This document shows, piece by piece, positions 1 through 10,388 of a stretch of 64,000 nt of DNA. The DNA is from Mastigias papua (taxonomy: Eukaryota; Cnidaria; Scyphozoa; Rhizostomeae; Mastigiidae), in assembly GCA_964019165.1 (NCBI GenBank), contig OZ025273.1, positions 11,731,279 to 11,795,278 of the forward strand, read 5' to 3'. The number at the start of each line of letters is the position of its first letter. Position 1 is the stretch's first letter. Position numbers and translations under genes: made by a program. A model generated the notes under the pieces. The model made no database searches, was not told where the DNA came from, and worked only from the letters and a program-made list of their open reading frames with translations.

Positions 1-753
1 TAAGTTACTAAAAGGGTTGTTTCTTATTTTAGAACATTATCATATGGTACCAGAGTAGCCCTGGAATTGTTCTCAGTATTGATACCGTTATCACATTACT
101 AACCTATCATTACTTTTCCAAGATAAATGAAAGCTTTACAAAGATATTCTATCTTGGAAAATAGACAACAAAAACAAAGCTGCTCTCTTTCCATTCGTTT
201 GTTGACAGCTGCGAGAACAGCGGGTCTGAGAAGGGCCAGACTTCTGCTCTTGCAGAGAGTGTCCACAACATGCACAAATTACTGTTATTAAGCATTCCTC
301 CTAGTATTGCATGCCTCCTACATGTGTGCAGCACTACGGTACATTGAAGAATATGTTATGCTGGATAATTCAAAACTTGTACTGCAAAGTGCTTCGCTTC
401 ATAATTAATGCATTTTCTGTCATACTTTCAATACGTTTTAAACATATTTACCCTTAGAAACAATTCAGTTAAAGACACTGCTGTCCAGTTGTCCTAACAA
501 AAGTAAAAGAAGATAGTAAATAAGCCTAAAGTTAAAAGAAATACAGCTACTTGAAAAAATTGTTGCAAAATATAACAAGGTGATAAATATACAGATACTA
601 AATATGATAAAAGAGATAGTAGAAAGAATGACAAAGCGCAGATGACCAGCTTTCCTTGGAATATATAAGTCCAGAGCTTATAATTTCATCTTGAATGACT
701 GCATCTAATTTTTCTTCAAATTTTTCAATTTAGTTGCCCTGAAACATCCCCAG

Positions 754-785
<32 letters not shown>

Positions 786-884
786 CAAGAATAATTGCAG
801 AGTAGTTGAATAGTACCAAGATACATATTACCTAATGTATCCTCTTGCACATAGTGCCTCGGATACTTCAAAACTCCTATTGCT
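1..884. other. Intergenic, no gene recognised
   Basis: No reading frame here resembles a known protein. The stretch is AT-rich and the only structure seen is a GA dinucleotide run near 756-784. Confidence 0.5.
756..784. repeat. GA microsatellite
   Basis: A perfect run of about fourteen GA units lies in otherwise non-repetitive AT-rich DNA. Confidence 0.95.
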
Positions 885-1607
885 CTAGAGATCTTTTGAA
901 TACATTTGACAATACTCTCCCATTTTTACACTATTATCAGTCATGAGATCAATATATGTAGTCTCTTTCTCAAGATGGATGCAACCACCGTTTACTTGAA
1001 AACGAGGAATCGGTACCGTTTCTGTATTAATTTTCATCAAGTGTTTTGAAGATCCTAATACCATGGCTTGCATCTTGGCAACATTAAAGGAAGACTTGTT
1101 ATCCCTCTAACCGTTTCTCAAGGCAAGCAAGTTCAACAATGGCAACAGGATGAATCCTTATATATTATCTGAAGAAAACGAGATTGCTGTATCATCAGCA
1201 TAAATTTTTGTTTTTTCTCAAAATAGAAGTAGTCCAAGTCAAGAACCTTAAAGCACCCCTATTTTGATTTGAGCAGGATCAGAGCTAATATTGTTAATTT
1301 TGCAAAACTGCCTGCAGTTATCTAAATATAAGCCAAACCACTGTTATCTAAAATTTTTGGTGTCGAAATTACTCATCTTATTCAGGAAGTTTGATACTCC
1401 TCTGTTTCAAAAAGCTTTCTTTAGATCAATGAGAATCACGGTGGTGTACTCTTGCTTTCTAAAAAATTCTTGAAAATTGATCATTCTTCGGTTATGCTTT
1501 CCAATTACCCTTGTGAAGTATGGTAATCCAATTAAAGTTATGTCAAGTTTAGAAGAGCAAGATTTGGCAAAAAATGTAAATTGAAAATGCCATAAAAGTA
1601 ATGACAA
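885..1607 (-). pseudogene. Decayed LINE reverse transcriptase fragment
   Basis: The minus strand carries scraps of a non-LTR reverse transcriptase. One piece (1407-1607) ends in VILIDLKKAF, the motif A region of LINE reverse transcriptases. A second piece (885-1073) resembles the region after the catalytic site, with a short MVLGSSKHL stretch typical of the LKKTQAMLLGS region. Stops and frameshifts separate the pieces. The fragment points the same way as the better preserved LINE next to it and probably belongs to the same broad group. It cannot encode a working protein. Confidence 0.5.
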
Positions 1608-1639
1608 ACGTGAACCTAGAAATCAAGAGTTACGATTTC

Positions 1640-1886
1640 TGATAAGCTAACTCATTTCATTTTCATTTTTCACGTCATTTTTACATATTTTGGGAGGGTG
1701 GCCCTTCAGCATAGCTGATTTTCGAGGGACCCTCCATTAAAAGAATATAAATTACAATCTAATACAATAAAATACTTATAATAATTGTAGAACATAGTAG
1801 AAATAAAAATTAAATATCAAAATAGTTCTAAGAAAGTCAATTCTTGTAATTATAATCAGAGGAAAAGAAAAACTAAAGATTTAGAA
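1640..1886 (-). repeat. LINE 3' untranslated end with hairpin and ATGAAA-type tail
   Basis: Read on the minus strand, the stop of the adjacent LINE is followed by an AT-rich UTR, a GC-rich hairpin (1692-1738; outer GGAGGG/CCCTCC arms and an inner CAGC/GCTG pair), then a simple ATGAAA-like tail near 1655-1670. The same hairpin and tail recur in the LINE fragment at 26201-26667, so this is a family 3' end recognised by its own reverse transcriptase, as known for CR1/L2-type LINEs. Confidence 0.6.
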
Positions 1887-3755
1887 TTACTTTAGGAGGG
1901 ATTTAAAGACACGTAATGATCTTGTTTCTTTGCACTCAGTTGAGAGGCTATTCCACATCTTGGCACCTCTGTATGAGAAGCTTTTCTGCCCCGCAGTTGA
2001 TTTTCTCAAAGGAAGCCTTAAATCAGTGGTAGTGTTTCGAAGATTGCGCTCAGAAAGCTGTGAATTTTTAGTAAACATATTAAGCATGTATTGTGGTCCA
2101 AAATCATTGAGAGATTTTAAAACCATCATTTTCGTTTCATTGGCAATAAGTTCTACAATGGTTTTCCATTCAAGCTTTTGTAACAAAGGCTTACTGGGAG
2201 CATCATAACTGCTGTTCGTCACAATTCTTGCGGCTCGGTTTTGCAGCTTTTGTAGTTGGTTAAGATCTGTTTTTCTGCAACTGCCCCAGACGGAACAGCA
2301 GTAACGAAAATGCGGTTCTACAATACCTGTGTAGAGTGTTTTCAATGTGTCTTGGGGAAGGAAATTTCTAGTATATTTCAAAAAGCCAACAGCTCTGGAA
2401 ACTTTGGTGGATATAGCCTTTATGTGATCCTTCCAATCGAGAGAGCTATCAATATTGACACCAAGGTACCTAGTATTCGTAACAGTATCAAGTTCCACAC
2501 CTTTAATTTTCAAATGAAGATCTTGGCTTTGGTTCTGCAAGGCTTTGTACTTTTGCTTGGTGGAAATTAACATTGCACGAGTTTTTACCACATTCAAAGA
2601 AAGCTTGTTTCCCTCTAGCCACTTTTCTAGGCTGTAGAGGTCTCTGTTAATAGCCTCATTCAACTGAGTGATATCATGGGAGTGGTAACAAATACTAGTG
2701 TCATCAGCATACATGGAAGTATTCGAATTAGTTATAGCTAGTGGGAGGTCATTGATATATATGAGAAATAGAAGGGGTCCAAGACATGATCCCTGTGGCA
2801 CTCCTATAGTTATATCTTCGGCCTTTGAATCAGTACCACTCTCCCTAGAAAACTGTTTCCGGTTGGACAGGTATGATTTAAACCAGGAAAGTTCACGCTG
2901 ACGTACACCATAATGTTGTAGCTTCTGGCAGAGAATGTCGTGGTCAACAGTGTCAAAGGCTTTTTTGAGATCAATGAATACCAAACCCACTAGCTTTCCT
3001 AGATCCAATCCTCTTTACCAGTCATCGGTGCTCTTTAGTAGACACGTTAAAGTGGAATGTTGACGTAGAAATCCTGATTGGTCAGATGAAAATAGACCAT
3101 TTTTTTCAATGTACTGGTACAACTGAATGGTAATCAGTTTTTCAAAGAGCCTTGAGATAGCTGGTAAGACGGAAATGGGGCGATAGTTTGACTTATCATC
3201 TTTATCTCCTTCCTTAAATATTGGAGTAACTCTGGCTAATTTCCATGCGTCCGGAAAGACGCTCGTTTGAATGGATGTATTAAACAGGATTGCCAGAGAG
3301 TTCTCAATGTAAGGAAGAGCAAGTTTCAAAAAGAAATAGGATATGTTATCATTCCCAAAGCTCTTTGATGTTTTTGCTTTGGCGAGTGCATCCCTAATAT
3401 TTTGTACATTAACAGGCCTAAAATTAAATTTTTCAGATTTATCATTGATATGATACTCCCCGGACAGAAGAGGATTTGAAGAATAATCAATTTTATTGGC
3501 CAGCTCGGTACCTATGGAGCAAAAATAATTGTTCATCATGTTAGCAATATCCTTTGTGTGCGTTACGACATTGCCTGAATCCTTAAGGCAGTCTATATTA
3601 CATGACTTAGACCTTTTATTTAAAAGTTCGTTAATCGTTTTCCAGGAGTCCTTTAAGTTCCCCTTATTGGAGGAAATCTTATCAGAGTAATGCTGCTTTT
3701 TTAGTTGGTTATTTTGGAAATTGACCCTGTTTCTGATCTGCCTATAGGAGTCCAT
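1887..3755 (-). pseudogene. 5'-truncated non-LTR retrotransposon RT (CR1/L2/Jockey-like) with one in-frame stop
   Basis: About 620 codons of a LINE ORF2 lie on the minus strand. The first part (3755-3015) carries the region between endonuclease and RT (RNRVNF), then RT blocks SFGNDNIS, RVTPIFKEGDK, NYRPISVLPAISRLFEKL and SSDQSGFLRQHST. After a single TAA at 3015-3017 the same frame continues with FIDLKKAFDTVDH (motif A), GVPQGSCLGPLLFLIYINDL, YADDTSI (catalytic box), YLGVNID and the thumb region HFRYCCSVWG, ending at 1887. No APE endonuclease lies upstream, so the copy is 5'-truncated near 3.78 kb. Apart from the stop the frame is clean, which suggests a fairly recent insertion. Confidence 0.85.
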
Positions 3756-3780
3756 TATTATAGGGGACTTACTTTTAAGA

Positions 3781-4180
3781 GCTGCTGCTTTAAGAACTCA
3801 TATTCTCGTATTTTCATTTCACAGCTCTCTTACTGCTAGCATAATTGCTTTGTACCTTGAGTAAATGTTGGCTGCAATAAATACCGGCACATAAGAACCC
3901 AAGATTTTGAATTTGGCTTGTTCATGTTGTTATGCGACGAGGATGTTTCAGTAATCATGCAACAGACTTTTAGCCCCTAATATTATCCCTGCAGACCATG
4001 CCTACAACATTTATATATGCAGCGTGACTGGAGCACTCAAAAGGGGCTCTTTAGTAAACAGATTGAATTTATCTCCCAGTGGATAAAAACTAGGACCATT
4101 TATAACTTTGGCACTTTATCATTCTGAGAAACTGCCCAGAACTTGAAATTAACCAATACAATTTTATGGAATGTCTCTTG
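3781..4180. other. Intergenic, nothing recognised
   Basis: No coding or repeat signal was recognised between the truncated 5' end of the LINE and the Penelope-like fragment. Confidence 0.4.
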
Positions 4181-4640
4181 GTACTACAGAACATCACAAT
4201 AACTCGAAAAAGCGGGAAGATTCTTTAAGCATACTTAAAAGCCTTTTTCGTCGGACACGCATAAGAGTATGAACTGTTCAACACCGATCAAAAGGTGAAC
4301 TGAAATATATATAGGCCGATGCGTATACAGGTGATATGATGAACAATGCGTCTATTTGGTCCTATGATTAGCCAATTAGCATATATTCACCATGTTTTAC
4401 TTGAAGAGTCCAAATGAGACATGAGCTCTTCTTCTTTACATAAGACAGTGTTTTCAGTCTTTATGTAAACTGATTCCAAAACACGTAAGTGAAAGGACGA
4501 TCTTGCTTGCTCTATGAGACAATAACAATCGCCTCTATGTGTTGCGCAGTCTGGATTTCTAATATGTTGTCTAATGACCGAATTACAATTCTTTCCAGGA
4601 TCACCGTTTTTGCATATACAATTTCAAACTAGAAGCGCAA
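4181..4640 (-). pseudogene. Penelope-like element 3' fragment (GIY-YIG C-terminus plus terminal sequence)
   Basis: The minus strand translates as a GIY-YIG C-terminal piece with SVIRQHIRNPDC, EQARSSFHLRVLESVYIKT and VLCKEEE. The Penelope-like element at 15.8-17.0 kb has the matching QARSSFHLSVLESVYIKT. Non-coding sequence that follows also matches the 3' end of that element, including the degenerate hammerhead-like segment at 4230-4271. The RT is missing, so this is a severely 5'-truncated copy. Confidence 0.65.
4230..4271 (-). ncRNA. Degenerate hammerhead-like motif in Penelope-like end
   Basis: The stem I arms CATACT and AGTATG and the GTGTCCGAC-GAAA half are present, but the CTGANGA core reads CTTATGC. 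The motif is homologous to the better copy at 15770-15812 and probably inactive. Confidence 0.4.
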
Positions 4641-5089
4641 ATGAAGGCTCGTTTGTGGGCTCTTGTAGTAGACGTTTTTGAGTAAGGTAGATTACCTAAT
4701 ATGCTAGTGATGAAAGACTGGTCATTTTCAATACCTTCGTTTAGTGCTGAATCATGTCCATCACATCAAAGGTGTATGCTCTCAATAGTCGTAAGAATGT
4801 TGCATGCATTGGTAAAGTCATAAGGTGAGACAATCGTTTTATTCTTGCAATGATCTGTTGAGAAAGATATTATTTCATTTCAAATCCTTCTTGCAATCCG
4901 AACTTTGAGAAATATTTCATTACTATTAGATGATTGGTCACAATGCAATACACGTTGCAAAGGTAAACGTTGTGAGATATTATCATAAAAATGTAGGCCC
5001 AGGAGTTCGGATTTCAGATTTTGCATGAGAACTCATTGTTCCCAGTATGGCTCGCCGTTTGTACCAATATTCAAACATGTGCTATTTAT

Positions 5090-5346
5090 ATTTAATCAAT
5101 TGTGTTTTCATGTTCAATTCATGTTTTTGCTTAATTTTTCACTTCCATGGTTGGCTTGTGTCATTTTCAATTCAATAGTTAATCAAAGTTTATACTCGTA
5201 CTATTTCATTCAATCATTGCATTTAAAATTCAATCCTTAACTTTTATATTCAATATTCAATGTTAAATCACGTTTTATATTCAATCAATCAACAATTTTA
5301 CGTTCAATGTTATGTATAAATTCAATCCTAGCATTTATACCTAATC
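5090..5346. repeat. TTCAAT-rich low-complexity tract
   Basis: The hexamer TTCAAT and variants such as ATTCAATC recur many times here without strict periodicity. The tract abuts the candidate Gypsy 3' LTR and may be old satellite or simple sequence. Confidence 0.5.
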
Positions 5347-5601
5347 TGTCACGAACTCGACATTTAAAAGATAGGGTTCAAAGAAATAATACTTTGGCCG
5401 CCATAAATAGACTTTTTGTTAGTATCAACTCTGAACGTTACCTGCTCTCAACTCACTCAGTAACAACTAACTAACTAATGTCATAACGAGACTGATGCTT
5501 CTAGGCAACACGCTCCAAGCTATTTCCGTTCACGTGACTAATATAGAAAACATCTAGTAAAAATATGTAAAATAAAGGTTAGGTCTTTTATGTACATTAC
5601 A
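5347..5601 (-). repeat. Candidate 3' LTR of the Gypsy element
   Basis: Directly after a G-rich polypurine tract (minus strand) a segment begins TGTAATGTAC and ends CGTGACA, so it has TG...CA ends over 255 bp. There is no second copy in the window to confirm the boundaries. Confidence 0.5.
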
Positions 5602-5615
5602 CCTCCCCCCCCCCC
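5602..5615 (-). promoter_or_regulatory. Polypurine tract of the Gypsy element
   Basis: On the minus strand this is a run of G ending AGG, immediately before the TG of the candidate 3' LTR. That is where plus-strand DNA synthesis of an LTR element would be primed. Confidence 0.6.
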
Positions 5616-6066
5616 TAGATTCCATTTTCCGCTGCAGGAGGTGAATTCGACTAAGTTGGTGAGTCTAATCATGTCCAAGAAAACAGTTAATATGCGTTCC
5701 AGTGTTCTTCAAGTACAACGATTTCTGTTACACAACAGTCTATAAATCATGCACGGCCAGCAACGTAATATCTTTCTGTGACTCTACCGATGTTTGTCCT
5801 CTGAGATATGCCATTATATCAAAAATAAATCAAGACTTACACAAGACTTTAAAAACGATCCTTTCTGCACGAATATAATAACAACTTTTCTTGACAGCAC
5901 GAAAGCGACGGGCGAATAGAGTGCAATGTACCTCGAACTCAATTTAAACTTAACATTTCCGAACGATTAGAAGTAACAAAGCGTCGATAATTATAGTAGG
6001 AGTCCTTTTGCTCAACAAAACAATGAAAAATAGAGATAATAAATGTAAAATGGTAGTCTTAAGTCT

Positions 6067-6490
6067 TTAGGCATTAAATTCTTCTATTAATGTCTGATCG
6101 ATGAAATTGTCTGATATCCACATGGTTTCTCCGGTGTCTAACTGAACGACATATTTTGTTTCCAATCTACCCTTTTCATTTCTTCTCCGCATTTGGTCAA
6201 GTACTTTTTTGATCGATTTGCTCACTTGCATTAGCTTATCAGATTTATCGAGTTTCAATCTGTTCACATTTACAACTGGGTGTCTTTTTGAGTCGTTCAT
6301 TTTCAATTTAACATTTTATTTTGATACTACTTCAACTATTTCGTAAGGTCCTAACCAGTGAGTACAGTCTAAGCCACTCTTCTTTTCGCCGGCTTTTAGA
6401 TGAACTGTATCTCCAATCTTGAATTTCGATATTTCCGTGCGATGCTTCTTGTCGTATTCGATTTTATGTCTATTTTTCTCTTTCCTGTTC
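6067..6490 (-). pseudogene. Gypsy integrase C-terminus (GPY/F module and tail)
   Basis: The minus strand gives NRHKIEYDKKHRTEISKF, then KIGDTVHLKAGEKKSGLD and WLGPYEIVEV, the GPY/F module of Ty3/Gypsy integrases. The short tail VVNVNRLKLDKSD follows, typical of the pol end in this group, then a basic segment ending at 6067. A stop separates the module from the tail ORF. Confidence 0.7.
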
Positions 6491-7190
6491 AGTTTGCAAA
6501 CTACCTATTTAACGGTACCGGTCGGGATATTTTGGGTGATTTCCTTCTTGCACAATCTTTACAATTCTTTACATGTCGGGCAACATCTTTCTTCATTTCT
6601 ACCCAAAAATAGGTTTCTCTCATTTTAGAACAAGTTCTGAAAAATCCAGGATGTCCCAGTTCATCATGAAAATGATGTAATAACTTTCCCCATTCGCTAG
6701 CCGGTACGACAGGTTGTTTTCTCAGTCTTAAACTATTCCCTAGTACTCTTGGCGTCCATTTATGATACAGGATATCATTCTCTAACATATAATGAGATGC
6801 ATACCTCTCTATCTTACTTTTATTCGTCAGACTCTCTGGTAATGTTCCATCCGATAAATAGTCCTTTAACTGTTTAATTTCTTGATCTTCATCCTGTCTC
6901 TGACTTATATCCACTACGTCCATAGTTGCGATATCCCAACTTTTGATACAGTTTTCATTATCTTCCAACCCTGACGTAATAGGACAACGGGAAAGCGCGT
7001 CTGCATTTGCATTCGTAGTACCTTCCTGTGTTTTACAGAAAATGAATAGTCCTGAATGTCGCATATCCATCTTTGAATTATTTGATGTTTTGGCTCCATT
7101 TTCTTTAACCATTGTAAAGGGCAATGCTAAGTTAAGACTAAGAAATGTGGCTGTCCGTAAAGGAAACAGTGAAAATATTTTATACCCCAT
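6491..7190 (-). pseudogene. Gypsy RNase H end and integrase H2C2 zinc finger
   Basis: Translation shows TTNANADALSRCP, the RNase H end motif of Gypsy elements. It is followed by the integrase N-terminal finger LLHHFHDELGHPGFF ... CKDCARRKSP, with the His and Cys pairs in place. After about RPVPLNR the sequence jumps straight to the GPY/F region, so the catalytic DDE core has been deleted. Around 7100-7190 the RNase H frame is shifted. Confidence 0.75.
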
Positions 7191-7390
7191 ACTATGGCGA
7201 AAAATTCCTTTTGAGTAGTCGCGTATTTTCTTTCGCTGTCTTTCAATTGTCTACTCGCATACGCAATCACTATTTCTTCCCCATCTCTTTCTTGGGCTAA
7301 AACTACACCTATACCATAGTTACTTGCATCTGTTTGCAAAATAAAGGGACGTTTAAAGTCTGGACATCTCAATACCGGGGAATTAATCAA
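7127..7390 (-). pseudogene. Gypsy RNase H domain
   Basis: RCPDFKRPFILQTDASNYG contains the first catalytic Asp, followed by VLAQERDGEEIVIAYASRQL and QKEFFAIVWGIKYF with the Glu region. This is the standard RNase H fold following a Gypsy RT. The frame breaks after FLVLT. Confidence 0.8.
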
Positions 7391-7490
7391 ACGGCGTTTT
7401 AGTACTACAAATGCATTCTGGTCCTCCTCTGACCATTCACACTTACATTTTGTTTCTGTCTTCGTTAATTCTGTCAGCGGTTTAGGAATA

Positions 7491-8312
7491 TCAGCAAAGT
7501 CTTATAAACCGTCTATAATACGACGCGAGACTTAAGAAAACTCGAACTTCAGTTCTATTAGTTGGTATTGGAAAATCCTCTACTGCTATACACTTTGCTA
7601 GATCAGGCCTGATTCCTTTTCCGTCAATTAAATGTCCTAGATATTTCACTTCAGTTCTAGCCCACTGGCACTTAGATGGTTTCAGCGTTAACCCCGCTTG
7701 ATCCAATCGTTCCAAAATAATTCTTAACCGAGTCAAATGTTCCTCAAAAGTTTTTCCAAATTTGGTTATATCATCTAAATAAACAAGACATTGACTCCAA
7801 TGGAGGCCAGTTAAAACGAGATCCATTAAGCTTTGGAACGTAGCTGGCGCATTAGACAACCCAAAGGGTAGTACATTGAACTCCCAGTGACCCTTACTAG
7901 TAGAAAAAGCGGTCAGTTCTTTTGACTTTTCCTCTAATGCAAACTGCCAATATCCACTCTGTAAATCAAGCGTTGTGAAATATTTTGCTCCTCATAACGC
8001 ATTCAAGGTATCGTCTATCCTAGGTAAAGGGTACGCATCTTTCTTTGTAACAGAAATTACTTTTCCATAATCTATACAAAATCGAGCAGATCCATCAGGT
8101 TTGGTAACAAGAACTATAGGTGAGGACCACGGGCTAACCGAATTCCGAATTATTTCTTTAACTAGCATTTTATCAATGTCCATGTCTATAATTTCTTTCT
8201 TAACAATCGGAACTCTATACTGTTGCTGCCTGATAGGCTTTGCCTCTCCTACATCAATTTTATGCTCTACGATTTTAACTTTACCAAGCTCCGATGATTT
8301 CGATATATTCAT
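7491..8312 (-). pseudogene. Gypsy reverse transcriptase
   Basis: The upstream piece (8312-7992) has the N-terminal RT boxes VSPWSSPIVLVTKPDGSARF and KDAYPLPRIDD. The downstream piece (7859-7491) has SNAPATFQSLMDLVL, the catalytic CLVYLDDI, LKPSKCQWARTEVKYLGHL and FLSLASYYRRFI. A stop near 7990 and minor damage interrupt the frame, but the YLDD box itself is intact. Order and motifs are those of Ty3/Gypsy RTs. Confidence 0.85.
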
Positions 8313-9040
8313 CTCTTTTAGGAGTTCGATTAATTTCTTTCTTTGTTCAAGTTCAAGATGGCCTATATTTAGGCCCTTTTCTGAGAATCAACTACTGTCA
8401 ACGAGAGGGGGTTCTTTCCTTTCAAGGTTCATATTTCTCTCTTCGACAAAAAGAACTGCATCAGCAATTTCGGTATTTTTCGGTAAAAATAGACTTCTCT
8501 CCGTAAGATTCGATATCTGAACTGTAATTTTCTTATTTTTCGGTCGAGCTTTTGTTATAATTCTAGCAACGAAATACGAAGTATCTTTAGAAAATCCGCC
8601 CTGAATCAAAAGGTCAGATGTCAACGAAATTCCGGAAGTCAACTGCGTTTGAATAGCAACGGTAGTTTTAGCATCTATACTCAAATCTGAAACTGTCGAA
8701 ACAATATTCCGTTCTTCCGAAACTGATTTCAATATCCAAAAGCTTCAACGAACAAGTTGCAAAGTCAATACAAGCTTTATTCTGCGACAAAAAGTCTTTT
8801 TCAAGCAAATAGTTATAAGAACAATGTTCAACGACAACAACAACATGTTCAAAAGTACGATCATTCAAGCGAAGTTTAATAGTAGTTTTTCCTAGTACGC
8901 TCATTGAAGTTCCATTGGCAGTAAATAGATCAACGTCATTTTGAACCAAGAGAGGTTTTTCTTTGATCTGATTGAAAAGTACGCTAGATAACAAGGAAAT
9001 TTCTGCCCCACTATCGATTAAAATGATTGTCTTAATACCA
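8313..9040 (-). pseudogene. Gypsy aspartic protease and linker
   Basis: Just upstream of 8994 the minus strand reads IILIDSGAEIS, the aspartic protease active site. It continues with VLFNQIKEKPLLVQNDVDLF, TTIKLRLNDRTFEHVVVVVE and YNYLLEKDFL, a normal flap-to-ILG protease layout. The linker to RT (8732-8388) is in another frame, so frameshifts have accumulated. Confidence 0.7.
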
Positions 9041-9190
9041 TTTACATCACCTTGGACATAACCGTGCTCCTTAATTGCTTTTCGGCTAAAATTACAATAT
9101 ATATATCTACATTCTCGTTCTCAAAATGGCAATCTGCGGTGAGTTTGGTCTCAGGTTTGTTTATACACTTTGTCCGATCTATTTGACTAT

Positions 9191-9575
9191 CTAGTTAGTC
9201 CTCTTTCCGGCCACAGGACGGTCTCGATATTTTTCCAGGGGATATTTTGTCCTACCAGTTTCCTTACATTTACTCTGGAAATGGCCTGCTTTGCCGCAAT
9301 TCCAGCAAACAACATCAGCCCTCACTTTCTGCCTTGAACTTTGCAAATATACAGATGTTAAGTTTGTCAATCTTTCCATCAGTTCTCTTGGAATTTTTGG
9401 CCTTTCTTGCTCTTCTTTTATTGAAATGTGCGATGCTCTAGCTGTTGATATGGGACACCGGCGCTACCTAATCTCAAAACTCTCTAATACCATCATTCGA
9501 ACGAATTATTACATCTTTTGCCGTAGAAACAAGCCGTGGAATAGCCCAGAACTTCTTTCCATCTAAGATGCAATC
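9191..9575 (-). pseudogene. Gypsy gag C-terminus with CCHC zinc knuckle
   Basis: CWNCGKAGHFQSKC is a perfect CX2CX4HX4C nucleocapsid knuckle. It lies upstream of the protease on the same strand, as expected for gag. Only fragments of gag can be read above it, up to about 9575, where the similarity stops. Confidence 0.7.
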
Positions 9576-9950
9576 CATTGTAGCTTTTTCTTTTTATTAT
9601 CCGTGTGTTAACTTTTGTTATCGTTAGTTATTTGTTTTATTGTTATCAGGCTAGCCAATTATAACTACCTTTTTAAGTGAGGGTACCATTGTATGTAGCG
9701 GAATATAAAATGAAAATCTCCATAACATTATTTAGAGTTGGTTGAGAACTATTATAGTTCTAATTTGAACTAATTAAGACCAACTATTTACACAAAAAGA
9801 AAAAACTAATTACAATCTGGAGATAATTATCTATAAATACACTTCTTGTGAAATTCCCACGGACTCCTTATCTACATATTTTGCACGAGCAATTGTCACC
9901 CTTCCACTCTTTAATTGATCTCTTAAAGCTAGCACTGGTTGGCAGACTTT
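9576..9950. other. Intergenic, nothing recognised
   Basis: The stretch is AT-rich with no coding signal. The expected 5' LTR of the Gypsy element was searched for by eye and not seen. Confidence 0.4.
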
Positions 9951-10388
9951 TTATTGAGTCAGACAAAGTGTTCCAAAGATGGCACCCCTGAAGGATAATG
10001 AATCATTCCCATATGATACTGTATTGGTGCTCGGTAACTGTAGAAGATTTTTTGTCCTTAGGTTATAGGCCACATCTTTTTTCTGTAAGATATTCCACAT
10101 GAAAGATGGATTTTCCCAATTGAGGCATTTATATAATTCCAGCATTAATTTTTGCAAATTTCGAATGTGAATTGTACATTCGCTACCCCTAGCTAAGAGT
10201 TCAGCAAAGGAGGCTGCGATATCCTGCCACATTATTCTCAGTGCCCTTTTGTGGACTCTGTTTATTGATACATTGGCATCTTTGCCACAGAACATCCATA
10301 TTAACGGACAATAATTGAAATTTGACATGATAAATGTATTGTACAGAATACGTCTCTTGTCCTGATCTAAATATTCCGCTACTCGCAA
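9951..10388 (-). pseudogene. LINE RT C-terminal (thumb) fragment
   Basis: The segment encodes the C-terminal region of a CR1/L2-type LINE: RRILYNTFIMSNFNYCPLIW, INRVHKRALRIMW, HIRNLQKLMLELYKCLN and LSFRGAIFGTL. It matches the same part of the plus-strand LINE at 45.4-45.8 kb (SNFNYFHLIW, KLALRILY, HIKNLHKLMTEIYKSMN, LSFRGSFLWNTL), so both belong to one family. All upstream RT blocks are missing. Confidence 0.75.

Larger units (their letters stand above)
5347..9575 (-). mobile_element. Ty3/Gypsy LTR retrotransposon, internally deleted and 5'-incomplete
   Basis: Minus-strand domains occur in the Gypsy order: zinc knuckle, DSGA protease, RT, RNase H, H2C2 integrase finger, GPY/F module, C-terminal tail, polypurine tract and candidate 3' LTR. 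The integrase DDE core between the H2C2 finger and GPY/F is missing, and no 5' LTR was found, so this copy cannot move on its own. Several stops and frameshifts break pol. The domain order with integrase after RNase H excludes Copia. Confidence 0.85.

Noticed and set aside
9576..9950. 5' LTR of the Gypsy element
   Set aside because: No match to the candidate 3' LTR at 5347-5601 was found here.
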